Source: CAZFMJ01 sp964520045 (GTDB lineage: Bacteria > Elusimicrobiota > Elusimicrobia > Elusimicrobiales > CAZFMJ01). Taken from it: a stretch of DNA of 25,649 nt. The notes under the pieces were generated by a model, which saw only the letters and a list, made by a program, of their open reading frames with translations, was not told the origin of the DNA and did no database searches. Location of the stretch: positions 1-25,649 of the forward strand of contig CAZFMJ010000038.1 of assembly GCA_964520045.1 (NCBI GenBank), written 5' to 3'. Position 1 is the stretch's first letter; every line of letters begins with the position of its first letter. Shown in pieces: positions 8,277-16,452 of this stretch. Position numbers and translations under genes: made by a program.

Positions 8277-10599
8277 GAAGCTCTCCATGGCGGGTTTTCG
8301 CGGCGCTTCAAAACCTTTAGATTTAGACATCGACGCCACAAAACCATTGGCCATCATTTTCGGCGAAAATGGCACAGGGAAGTCCTCCATAATTGACGGC
8401 ATCGATTTCGTTTGCAACAAGAAATTTGGTTCCGTACGCACCCACAGCGGAACTAAAAATGAACACGTCATATCGTTAAAATGCGCATCCGAAGCGCTCT
8501 CAGTCTGCCTATCTTCAGACAGCGGCCAGGTCTGGACCGGCAAACTGAACAGAGGCGAACCCGCAGTTACCGGCCCGGGTACGCCGCCGCTGGCCACCAT
8601 ACTACGCCGTAGTCAGATCACAGAGTTTATTGATAAGACGCCCACCGTCCGCTATGACGCATTGAAGATATTTTTGGCATTGCCGGGCATAGAAAGTTCC
8701 GAAGAATCGTTAAAGAACTGCCTGAACGATATTGAATCCGACATTAACAGCAGCGCCGAGGCCAAAGCACAGGCGGACACATTTTTGCATGGTTCCTGGG
8801 AAGCGGAAGGCAAAACAGACGGCGACCCGCTGACCTGGGCAAAAAAGCACGCTAAAAAGGACTCTACGGCTATACAGGCCTCCATCACGCAGGCTAAGGA
8901 CAACCTTGATGCCCTGACTAAAGCACAAGCGGCTGTTGATTCCTATACTTCGTCGGTAAAATCCACACTTGATGCAAAAGGGAAATATGAAAAGGCCCAT
9001 AAGGCCATGGAGACATCCGGCGCGGCGGCGCAGGAATCCGATCTGATAGATATTTTGGAAAGCGCAAAAAGGTACCTACCAAAATCGCCCACACCCGAGA
9101 CATGTCCTCTTTGCGAGCGGCCAGGTATAGCCGTGGGGAATTTAATTTCCCGCATAGACGCGCGCATACAGGACATGAAGCGCACAAAGATACTGAAGCA
9201 GGAACTTGAAACCGCAAAAGAAGCGCACAAAAAAGCTGCCGCAGTGTGGGAACGGGATAAGGCCAACATAATTCTTACCGGCTACTCCCTTGCAAAAGTA
9301 TTGCGGGCGTCGTCATTGCCTGAGATAGCCAAACTGCGCCTGGACTGGGCGCAGTATCCCAGCATGACAGGGGCGGCAGTGTCAGCCGTCACAGATGAAT
9401 CTCTAAAAGAAGCGCAACGCCTCCAGATAGCGGCCAAGCCAGCTCTTGAGCCGCTAAAGTTACGTCAGGAACGCGAAGCGCACACGTTCAGCCAGTTAGG
9501 CATGATAAAGCGGTCTCTTGCTGATGTAGAGAATAACGCAAAAAAAGCCAAAGAGCTGGAAGACCAGCATAAACTGGGCACAACGCTACTTAAAATCATG
9601 GCGGACCAACGCAAGGATTACGTTGAGCAGGTGCTTGCAGGAATATCAACAGAGGTCGGAAACCTTTGCGACCAGATACATCCCGGCGAAGGAATAAAGG
9701 TAAAAATATTTTTAGACCCCAAAAAACGTGCTTCGGCTGAGATGTCCGGCGAGTTTGGAGGGAAAAACGTACCGCCGCAGGCGTATTACAGTGAATCGCA
9801 CCTGGACACACTGGGGGTTTGCGTATTTCTGGCCCTGACAAAACGCTTCCACGGCAAAGACGCCATAGTAGTGCTGGACGACGTAGTAACTTCCGTTGAC
9901 GCGCCGCACATGGACCGCTTCATGAACATGCTGATAGATGAAGCGGATAATTTCACACAGGTCATTATTGCCACCCATTACCGCCCATGGCTTGAAAAGT
10001 TCCGTCATGCCCGCGGTCATACCGCAAAGGCGCATATCATACACTTGTCGCCCTGGTCGCTCTCAAGCGGTATACGCTCCGGCCACGCCAAACTCGCGGT
10101 TAAGGAGTTAAGAGATATCTCCGTCGCGACACCATTTGACCGACAGGCGGTCGCGTCCAAAACCGGGATATTCCTTGAAAGCTTACTAGACCAACTAGCC
10201 CTATTGTATAAATGCAAAGTTCCGCGCAAGCCAGAACCTATTTACACACTCGGAGAGCTGTTGGACAGCTTTGGCAGAAAGCTACTCTCCGCACTAAAAT
10301 CAGAGCTGCACATAGATGGCGCCCCAGTCACGGTAACAGAGCTTAAACCGCTTATTGAGAATGTGGCAGCATTCTCCTGGATCCGCAATCAGGTCGGCTG
10401 CCACTGGAACATGGCCGGTTTCGATGTACCCGACGCTGACGTTCTTAAATTCGCTGAAAGGACCCTGGAATTAGCTGACACATTAATTTGCCCCAAGTGT
10501 GGATCATTGCCAACCAAAGGCAAAAGCGGCGAATACTGGCAATGCCGCTGTTCGGGGGGCAAAGGACTCAAACTTACCCCGCTGGAGAATATGGACTAA
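8263..10599 (+). CDS. SMC/RloC-like ATPase with zinc hook and HEPN-like C-terminus
   Basis: The start is the ATG after AAGGAGG (8250-8256), giving 778 residues. An in-frame ATG at 8230 lacks such a site. Walker A is GENGTGKSS (34-42). Coiled-coil arms follow, with CPLC (281-284), like the CxxC hook of Rad50 and RloC. Walker B is VVLDD (D539, D540), then the D-loop VTSVDAP and the switch histidine in IIATHYRPW. The last 190 residues form a separate helical domain with R708-N-Q-V-G-C-H714, an Rx5H pattern typical of HEPN ribonucleases, and end in CPKC (743-746) plus CRC (761-763), a possible zinc finger. RloC anticodon nucleases have the same order: ATPase, hook, ATPase, HEPN-type nuclease. An RNA-cutting effector gated by DNA sensing is therefore plausible. 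An alternative is a RecF-like DNA-binding ATPase with a structural C-domain. Confidence 0.82.
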   Translation: MSRIEKLSMAGFRGASKPLDLDIDATKPLAIIFGENGTGKSSIIDGIDFVCNKKFGSVRTHSGTKNEHVISLKCASEALSVCLSSDSGQVWTGKLNRGEPAVTGPGTPPLATILRRSQITEFIDKTPTVRYDALKIFLALPGIESSEESLKNCLNDIESDINSSAEAKAQADTFLHGSWEAEGKTDGDPLTWAKKHAKKDSTAIQASITQAKDNLDALTKAQAAVDSYTSSVKSTLDAKGKYEKAHKAMETSGAAAQESDLIDILESAKRYLPKSPTPETCPLCERPGIAVGNLISRIDARIQDMKRTKILKQELETAKEAHKKAAAVWERDKANIILTGYSLAKVLRASSLPEIAKLRLDWAQYPSMTGAAVSAVTDESLKEAQRLQIAAKPALEPLKLRQEREAHTFSQLGMIKRSLADVENNAKKAKELEDQHKLGTTLLKIMADQRKDYVEQVLAGISTEVGNLCDQIHPGEGIKVKIFLDPKKRASAEMSGEFGGKNVPPQAYYSESHLDTLGVCVFLALTKRFHGKDAIVVLDDVVTSVDAPHMDRFMNMLIDEADNFTQVIIATHYRPWLEKFRHARGHTAKAHIIHLSPWSLSSGIRSGHAKLAVKELRDISVATPFDRQAVASKTGIFLESLLDQLALLYKCKVPRKPEPIYTLGELLDSFGRKLLSALKSELHIDGAPVTVTELKPLIENVAAFSWIRNQVGCHWNMAGFDVPDADVLKFAERTLELADTLICPKCGSLPTKGKSGEYWQCRCSGGKGLKLTPLENMD

Positions 10600-11804
10600 T
10601 GAGCTCCACACGAACAGCAGACTTCACAATTCAGGGTTTCCTCTACCAGTTCAACAAGACATTGGCAGAGTTGCTCTCTAGCAGTGATTCTTCCACGATA
10701 ACCGTTGAAGGGATTGTAGAGGATATTGAAGTCACTTTAAAGGGAAAAACCAAAGCTATTCAATGTAAATATCACGAAGGCAAGGGAAAATTTAATTTTA
10801 GTTCTATTTACAAGCCTGTGCTCCAAATGATGGAGCATTTTCATAACAATAGAACCCTTGAGGTTAACTACAAGCTGTATGCGTATTTCCCTACTGAGGT
10901 AACAGCTAGTAGACCGGTAACACAGCAAGAACTTCTTGAGGCACTAGATTCCAAGAGCAAAGCACTTCAGAAATATATTGTCCCCCTGAAAGGCCATGTC
11001 GACCTCCCCAGTTTCCTTTCGAGGTTTTCTCTAGAATTTGGTAAATCCTTGCAGGCCTTGTCTGACCAAGTCTACACGACCCTCGAATCATGCGGGTTCG
11101 ACAAGGATGATGTGCCAATCCTAATTTATCCGAACGCAATTCATCTGATTTCGCAATATAGCATTGCGCATGATGTTACCAAACGGCGCGTCACAAAGAA
11201 GGAGTTTGTTTCCGCTCTTAAATTACTCAAAACGACTGCAATCACAAAATGGACACTCAGCCTTAAAAACGCTGAGGAACTACTTGCCGCTCTCCGGGCT
11301 CAGTTAAAGCACAATCTCAGCAAGAATTCGCGCAAACGTGTTTTTCTCTTAGGGCCATCTTTAGATAATTTTCTTAAAGAAATTGTGCCATTTATCCAGG
11401 AATATCTTGAAAAGTATCACTACAAACCGTGCCACATCTCAACCCCGTTGTTTTGTATCGATTGTTCAAAGACAGAAATCAATAAGATTTGCAATCGCCT
11501 CTATCAAAAGGGGATCCGCGCAACAACTGGGCAGGTAGGCGGCAGATTTGAACGAGACGAGATTCTTCGTGAGCCAATTATCAAGCGAAAGGGTATCGGA
11601 GTGGAACGAGACACGCATTTGCGGTTGGTCTCATGCAAGCGTATTGATGCTGTTTTTCCTGATTATCCTTGTGACGACCTAATAATAGTGGGAACCGCGG
11701 CACGGCCAAAACGCTTACCAAAAGATGTGGTTCTAGAACTAATAAATGTATCATCATTTCAAAATCTAAAATATGCTTTGGGGGTAACCAATGCCAGACA
11801 ATAA
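10599..11804 (+). CDS. DUF4297/Cap4-type dsDNA nuclease of a HerA pair
   Basis: The start is the ATG that overlaps the ATPase stop (TAATG), giving 401 residues; a longer in-frame reading from 10488 would lie inside the ATPase gene. The N-terminus has GFLYQ (13-17), then E41-D42 and Q55-C-K57, the ordered residues of the PD-(D/E)XK nuclease domain of DUF4297 and Cap4. The rest is mixed alpha/beta with no recognised ligand-binding domain. The HerA gene begins 14 bases before its stop. DUF4297 and HerA form a known two-gene anti-phage system in which a HerA ring carries the nuclease. Base composition looks poorer in G+C than in the ATPase gene before it. Confidence 0.75.
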   Translation: MSSTRTADFTIQGFLYQFNKTLAELLSSSDSSTITVEGIVEDIEVTLKGKTKAIQCKYHEGKGKFNFSSIYKPVLQMMEHFHNNRTLEVNYKLYAYFPTEVTASRPVTQQELLEALDSKSKALQKYIVPLKGHVDLPSFLSRFSLEFGKSLQALSDQVYTTLESCGFDKDDVPILIYPNAIHLISQYSIAHDVTKRRVTKKEFVSALKLLKTTAITKWTLSLKNAEELLAALRAQLKHNLSKNSRKRVFLLGPSLDNFLKEIVPFIQEYLEKYHYKPCHISTPLFCIDCSKTEINKICNRLYQKGIRATTGQVGGRFERDEILREPIIKRKGIGVERDTHLRLVSCKRIDAVFPDYPCDDLIIVGTAARPKRLPKDVVLELINVSSFQNLKYALGVTNARQ

Positions 11805-13563
11805 GATTGGGCAAGTTCTTTCGAGTGCTCCGGATTCTATTCAGATTGAGGTGTTAGATCTGAAAACCTTTGAAGAGAATAAGCCACAGCTTCAAATCGG
11901 GCGATACCTACGGATAGCGGAAGGCAATTGCGACTCTGTAATCGGTTTAATTAAAAATATCAAAGGGTCAAATATTATTAAAGATGAAAAGCCAGCTTGG
12001 ACATTTCTCATTGAATGCCAAGCTATTGGCACGCTTGTTGGCGGGGAAAGATTCGAGCGCGGAAGCATTTTGCTTCCAGTCCCCACGGAACCAGCTTATG
12101 CCGTTGGCAAAGAAACGCTAAAGAAACTATTTTCCTGCACTGATGAATTCGATTTCCCATTCGGCAAATTAGTATTAAATCGCGAGATTGATCTAAACAT
12201 TAGTGGCGACCGTTTTTTCGGAAAACACATCGCTGTCGTTGGCTCTACTGGTTCTGGCAAATCATGTGCCGTAGCCAAAATCCTTCACGATGTTGTGGGG
12301 ATATCAAAGTGTAAGAACAAAAACTGCAATCAGCAGAACAACTCGCACATCGTCGTATTTGACATACATTCGGAATACCGTACGGCTTTTTCCTTGCCAT
12401 GTGACGAGAAGTTTACATTAAACTGCTTAGACATCTCCAATCTGAATCTTCCCTACTGGCTGATGAATTCAGAAGAACTGGAAAGCATGTTTATTGAGAG
12501 TAACGAGGAGAACTCTCACAACCAGGTTTCGCAATTCAAACATGCCGTAATCCTAAATAAGGAGCGGCATAATCCACTGATCAAAGAAATGACTTACGAT
12601 ACGCCAGTCTATTTCTCAATTACAGAGGTCTACAAATATATTGAAAACATGAATCGGGAAGTGATTGGCAGACTTCCTGCTGAAAATCTACCCAAACTTG
12701 CAGATGGCACATTGGTAACGCATCGGAAAGACCATTATTTTGAAAAGGTACATGATTTCGTTGTCCCTTCAACGGCAATTGCAACTAAAGCAACCAATGG
12801 TCCTTTCAATGGCGAGTTTAACAGGTTTGTCTCCCGCTTAGAAACAAAGCTTGGAGATAAACGCCTAAAATTCCTTCTTGACTCAAAAAAGCTGGATGGG
12901 ACTCTGCTCAAAACCACAGATTTCGAGCAGGTTATGCGGCAATTCATCGGCTATCTTAATAAGTCCAATGTTACAATCATCGACATGAGCGGCATTCCAT
13001 TCGAGGTCTTGAGCATAACCATAAGCCTAGTTTCACGACTAATTTTCGATTTTTGCTTCCATTATTCAAAGTTGAAACACCAAGGGAATTTATTGAATGA
13101 CATCCCCGTTATGATTGTATGCGAGGAAGCGCATAATTACGTCCCACGTGATGACCGGGCAGATTATCGAGCTTCCCGGAAATCCATTGAAAGAATTGCT
13201 AAGGAGGGGCGCAAGTATGGGTTAAGCCTCATGGTTGTAAGCCAGCGGCCTTCCGAGGTTTCTGACACAATCTTTGCGCAATGCAATAATTTTGTGGCGC
13301 TCAGACTTAGCAATAGCGACGATCAGAATTACATAAAACATTTGATGCCAGACAACACAAATGCGATTACCGACATCCTGCCCAACCTTGCGCCAGGAGA
13401 ATGCATAGTTGTGGGAGATGCCGCCATAATCCCCACAGTGGTGCAGCTAGAGAAGCCGCAGCCGGAACCTCAATCCCAGAGCGTAAAGTTCTTAAAAGAG
13501 TGGCGGAAAGACTGGAAGGATGTTGCTTTCAGCGAAGTGATTGCCCGGTGGAGAAAGGAATAG
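11791..13563 (+). CDS. herA: HerA/FtsK-like ATPase (DUF87)
   Basis: This 590-residue ring ATPase has an N-terminal barrel (about 1-110, HAS-barrel-like), Walker A GSTGSGKS (151-158), the HerA signature VVFDIHSEY (D191, H193, E195), VCEEAHNY (E445, E446) and the SQRPSEV segment before an arginine-finger region. An inserted CKNKNC (about 170) might bind metal. HerA translocates DNA and partners with NurA in archaea. Bacterial copies beside SIR2 or DUF4297 genes are phage defence systems. The overlap with the nuclease gene supports that pairing. The methylase gene begins four bases after its stop, so the pair is embedded in the larger operon. Confidence 0.88.
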   Translation: MPDNKIGQVLSSAPDSIQIEVLDLKTFEENKPQLQIGRYLRIAEGNCDSVIGLIKNIKGSNIIKDEKPAWTFLIECQAIGTLVGGERFERGSILLPVPTEPAYAVGKETLKKLFSCTDEFDFPFGKLVLNREIDLNISGDRFFGKHIAVVGSTGSGKSCAVAKILHDVVGISKCKNKNCNQQNNSHIVVFDIHSEYRTAFSLPCDEKFTLNCLDISNLNLPYWLMNSEELESMFIESNEENSHNQVSQFKHAVILNKERHNPLIKEMTYDTPVYFSITEVYKYIENMNREVIGRLPAENLPKLADGTLVTHRKDHYFEKVHDFVVPSTAIATKATNGPFNGEFNRFVSRLETKLGDKRLKFLLDSKKLDGTLLKTTDFEQVMRQFIGYLNKSNVTIIDMSGIPFEVLSITISLVSRLIFDFCFHYSKLKHQGNLLNDIPVMIVCEEAHNYVPRDDRADYRASRKSIERIAKEGRKYGLSLMVVSQRPSEVSDTIFAQCNNFVALRLSNSDDQNYIKHLMPDNTNAITDILPNLAPGECIVVGDAAIIPTVVQLEKPQPEPQSQSVKFLKEWRKDWKDVAFSEVIARWRKE

Positions 13564-13567
13564 CACG

Positions 13568-15262
13568 ATGAGTCATAAAACAAAACTTGAATTGACTTGG
13601 ATTGGGAAGGAGAATCGGCCCAGACTGGAGCCGCGAATACTGATCGAGGATCCCGACAAATCTTACCACGCCAGGCATCGAACAAATGATAAGGACTTGT
13701 TTGACAACAGACTTATCTTCGGGGACAACCTACTTGCTCTAAAAGCCTTGGAGCAGGAATTCGCAGGCAGCATTAAATGTGTTTTTATTGATCCTCCGTA
13801 CAATACTGGAACCGCATTTGAACATTACGACGATGGCATTGAACATTCCATGTGGCTATCTCTCATGAGAGATCGGCTTGTAGCAATACACCACCTACTT
13901 TCCACAAATGGAACTCTATGGATTACCATAGATGACAATGAGGCCCATTACCTAAAGATTCTTTGCGACGAGATTTTTGGGCGGGGTTCTTTTGTGACAT
14001 CAGTAATTTGGCGAAGCACTGACAACAGCAATAACGACGCAAAATCTTTTTCTATTGATCATAATTACATTCTCGTTTATTCCAAATTGCCTAACTGGCA
14101 ATCCAATAAACTTTCCGACAACGAAGCGAAACGCACGCACTTCAAAAACCCGGACAATGATCCCCGTGGACCATGGTTCGATGGCAATCCACTAAATTCC
14201 CCAAAACCCCGACCAAACCTAACCTTCGACTTAATATCCCCAAATGGGAGCAGAATAAAGCCTCCAAAAAATGGGTGGAGGTGGTCAAAAAAAACAATGC
14301 AGGAGAAGATTTCCACAGGAGAAATTCGATTTACTCCTGATGGGAAAGGCATTCGCAGACGCACATATTTAGCGGACATGAAAGGTTTGCCTCCCTCAAC
14401 CTTGTGGGCAAATCTAGAGGAAACCGGGCATAATAGACAAGCCAAGTACGAACTAAAGAATCTTTTCCCTGAACATGACACCGCAACACTCTTCAGTACA
14501 CCAAAGCCTGAAAGATTGCTGAAGCACATATTGGAAGTAGCGACTGATAAAGAAGACCTAGTTCTAGATTCTTTCGCCGGTTCCGGCACTACTGGCGCGG
14601 TAGCTCATAAGATGGAACGGCGCTGGATAATGTGCGAACTTGGCGAGCACTGCCATACCCATATTATTCCTCGGATACAGAAAGTAATAGACGGTAAAGA
14701 CTCCGGCGGCATTACTGAAGCTGTTGGGTGGAAAGGCGGTGGAGGGTTCCGTTATTACCGCTTGGCACCCTCGCTTTTAGAGAAAGATGCCTTTGACCAG
14801 TGGGTTATAAGCGAAAAATACAACCCCAACATGCTTGCAGAAGCAATCTGCAAGCTCGAAGGTTTTACCTACGCGCCCAGCGAAACCGCCTATTGGCAGC
14901 ATGGCCGTTCTACTGAAAGCGATTTCATCTATGTAACTACCCAGACCCTTACCCGCGACCAGCTCCAACGGCTTAGCGATGAGGTAGGAGAGAGTCGGAC
15001 ACTCCTAGTTATGTGCGGAGCGTTCCGCATCAAGAATCCTGCCGACTTCCCGAACCTCACACTGAAGAAGATTCCCAATGCCGTTTTGCGCAAGTGCGAA
15101 TGGGGCAGAGACGACTACAGCCTTGAGATCAAAAATCTCCCCGTAAAGCCGGATGAAGCTCCCGAGGAACCGACTAAAGGCGCGAAATTCCGTTCCAAGG
15201 CCGAACGCCGCGGCCAGACAACATTTTTTGAAGTTCCCGGCGCCGAAGGAGGCATATTGTGA
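13568..15262 (+). CDS. Adenine-specific DNA methyltransferase, beta class (type III Mod-like)
   Basis: The start is the ATG eight bases after AAAGGA, giving 564 residues; a longer reading from 13541 overlaps HerA and has no good ribosome site. The catalytic motif DPPYNTG (75-81) comes before the AdoMet-binding motif FAGSGTT (336-342), the order of beta-class N6-adenine methylases and of type III Mod subunits. The long middle part holds the target-recognition region. About 170 residues after the core form an extra C-terminal domain. It would mark host DNA for the Res protein encoded two genes on. Its stop overlaps the next start as GTGA. By eye, the first two thirds share the AT-richer style of HerA and the last third looks like the flanking operon, so recombination within this gene is possible. 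Confidence 0.85.
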   Translation: MSHKTKLELTWIGKENRPRLEPRILIEDPDKSYHARHRTNDKDLFDNRLIFGDNLLALKALEQEFAGSIKCVFIDPPYNTGTAFEHYDDGIEHSMWLSLMRDRLVAIHHLLSTNGTLWITIDDNEAHYLKILCDEIFGRGSFVTSVIWRSTDNSNNDAKSFSIDHNYILVYSKLPNWQSNKLSDNEAKRTHFKNPDNDPRGPWFDGNPLNSPKPRPNLTFDLISPNGSRIKPPKNGWRWSKKTMQEKISTGEIRFTPDGKGIRRRTYLADMKGLPPSTLWANLEETGHNRQAKYELKNLFPEHDTATLFSTPKPERLLKHILEVATDKEDLVLDSFAGSGTTGAVAHKMERRWIMCELGEHCHTHIIPRIQKVIDGKDSGGITEAVGWKGGGGFRYYRLAPSLLEKDAFDQWVISEKYNPNMLAEAICKLEGFTYAPSETAYWQHGRSTESDFIYVTTQTLTRDQLQRLSDEVGESRTLLVMCGAFRIKNPADFPNLTLKKIPNAVLRKCEWGRDDYSLEIKNLPVKPDEAPEEPTKGAKFRSKAERRGQTTFFEVPGAEGGIL

Positions 15263-16452
15263 AAATATCCCTGTCTTTACCTATCTATAACCGTATTAGG
15301 AATATCATCGAATCCGCCCGCACGGGCGCGATGCGCTCCGTCAACACGGCGCAGGTGGTTTCCAACTGGATGATCGGGCGGGAAATTGTAGAGGAGGAGC
15401 AGGAAGGTCAGGCGAGGGCTGAATACGGCAAACGGTTGATAGAGAATTTGTCAAAGCAGCTGCTGAAGGAATTTGGACGCGGTTTTACCGTCCGTAATCT
15501 GGAAACCTTCAGGGTATTCTACTTGGAGTATCCCGAACTCGTAATTCCGCACGCACTGCGTGCGGAATTGACGGGCGATGCCTCTCAGCGAATACTCCAC
15601 GCACCGCGTGGAAAATCCGATGCGGTGCGTCGGAAATCTTCCATGGGAAATGAATTGTCTAAACTCCCGCGAATTCCGCACGCAGTGCGTGCGGAATCAT
15701 GGCGACCGGGACTGTTGCATTCAAGTTTTTCCTGGACGCATTATCGTACCCTGCTGCGGGTGGACAAGGAGAATATCCGCGCTTTTTATGAGATCGAGAC
15801 GGTCAAGAACAATTGGGTCGCCCGCGAATTGGAGCGCCAGATTAACAGCCTGCTCTATGAGCGGCTCGCGCTCAGCAGGGACAAAAAAGGCCTGATGCGG
15901 CTCGCAACGAAGGGGCAGACGGTACAGGCGCCGGCTGATGTCTTTAAGGATCCTGTGGTTATGGAATTTCTGGGCCTGCCGGAATCGCCGCGTTTGGTGG
16001 AAACAAAACTGGAACAGGCTATGATTGATAACCTGCAAGCCTTCCTTCTGGAAATGGGAAAGGGCTTCGCCTTCGTAGGGCGGCAGAAACGGCTAACGTT
16101 GGACGGCGACCATTTTTATCCGGATTTGGTTTTTTATCATATCACGCTGAAATGTTATGTCATTATTGATCTTAAAGTGAATAAGCTGACTCATGGCGAC
16201 CTTGGACAGATGCAAATGTATGTTAATTACTACAATCGTGAAATAGCCGGCCCTAAGGATAGCCCGACGATAGGGTTGATACTCTGCGCGGACAAGAATG
16301 ATGCCGTGGTTAAATATGTGCTTGATAAAAAGAATAAAAGCATATTCGCCAGCCGTTACAAACTTCATCTTCCGAGCGAGGCCGAACTGCGGACGGAACT
16401 GCGCCGCGAAGTAAGGGAGTTAGGCGGGCAGCGCAAAGAAGGTGCGAAATGA
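15259..16452 (+). CDS. YhcG/DUF1016 PD-(D/E)XK nuclease with in-frame palindromic repeats
   Basis: A GTG start after AGGAGG overlaps the methylase stop. The N-terminal winged-helix-like DUF1016_N region (about 1-90) has VVSNWMIGREIVE and the segment YGKRLIENLS. After the repeat tract comes SWTHYRTLLRV, then LERQINSLLYERLALS, and the nuclease core with D289 (YPDLVF) and D304-L-K306. Such proteins are frequent passengers of restriction operons, especially type I. About 60 residues between YLEYPEL and SWTHY are encoded by a cluster of palindromes, longer than the linker I expect there. The frame is intact, so the insert is tolerated. Confidence 0.82.
   Translation: MKISLSLPIYNRIRNIIESARTGAMRSVNTAQVVSNWMIGREIVEEEQEGQARAEYGKRLIENLSKQLLKEFGRGFTVRNLETFRVFYLEYPELVIPHALRAELTGDASQRILHAPRGKSDAVRRKSSMGNELSKLPRIPHAVRAESWRPGLLHSSFSWTHYRTLLRVDKENIRAFYEIETVKNNWVARELERQINSLLYERLALSRDKKGLMRLATKGQTVQAPADVFKDPVVMEFLGLPESPRLVETKLEQAMIDNLQAFLLEMGKGFAFVGRQKRLTLDGDHFYPDLVFYHITLKCYVIIDLKVNKLTHGDLGQMQMYVNYYNREIAGPKDSPTIGLILCADKNDAVVKYVLDKKNKSIFASRYKLHLPSEAELRTELRREVRELGGQRKEGAK
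15543..15569. repeat. in-frame palindromic unit 1 in yhcG-like gene
   Basis: Perfect inverted repeat with arm AATTCCGCACGCA and a single central base. It encodes IPHALRAE. The core recurs as its reverse complement at 15673-15697. Confidence 0.85.
15596..15612. repeat. in-frame palindromic unit 2
   Basis: TCCACGC, three bases, GCGTGGA. It encodes LHAPRGK in the same frame as unit 1 and looks like a diverged, shortened copy. Confidence 0.7.
15616..15634. repeat. in-frame palindromic unit 3
   Basis: TCCGA and TCGGA arms with an inner GC pairing around TGCGGTGCG. It encodes SDAVRRK, again aligned to the same frame. Confidence 0.65.
15673..15697. repeat. in-frame palindromic unit 4
   Basis: Perfect inverted repeat with arm ATTCCGCACGCA and central G, the reverse complement of the unit 1 core. 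It encodes IPHAVRAE. Confidence 0.85.

Noticed and set aside
14077..14589. 170-codon open frame on the minus strand
   Set aside because: Antisense to the methylase target-recognition region and FAGSGTT motif. Serine-rich product typical of a shadow frame.
15543..15697. Repeat cluster considered as a CRISPR array
   Set aside because: Units differ in length and spacing, are palindromes without unique spacers, and lie within an intact coding frame.
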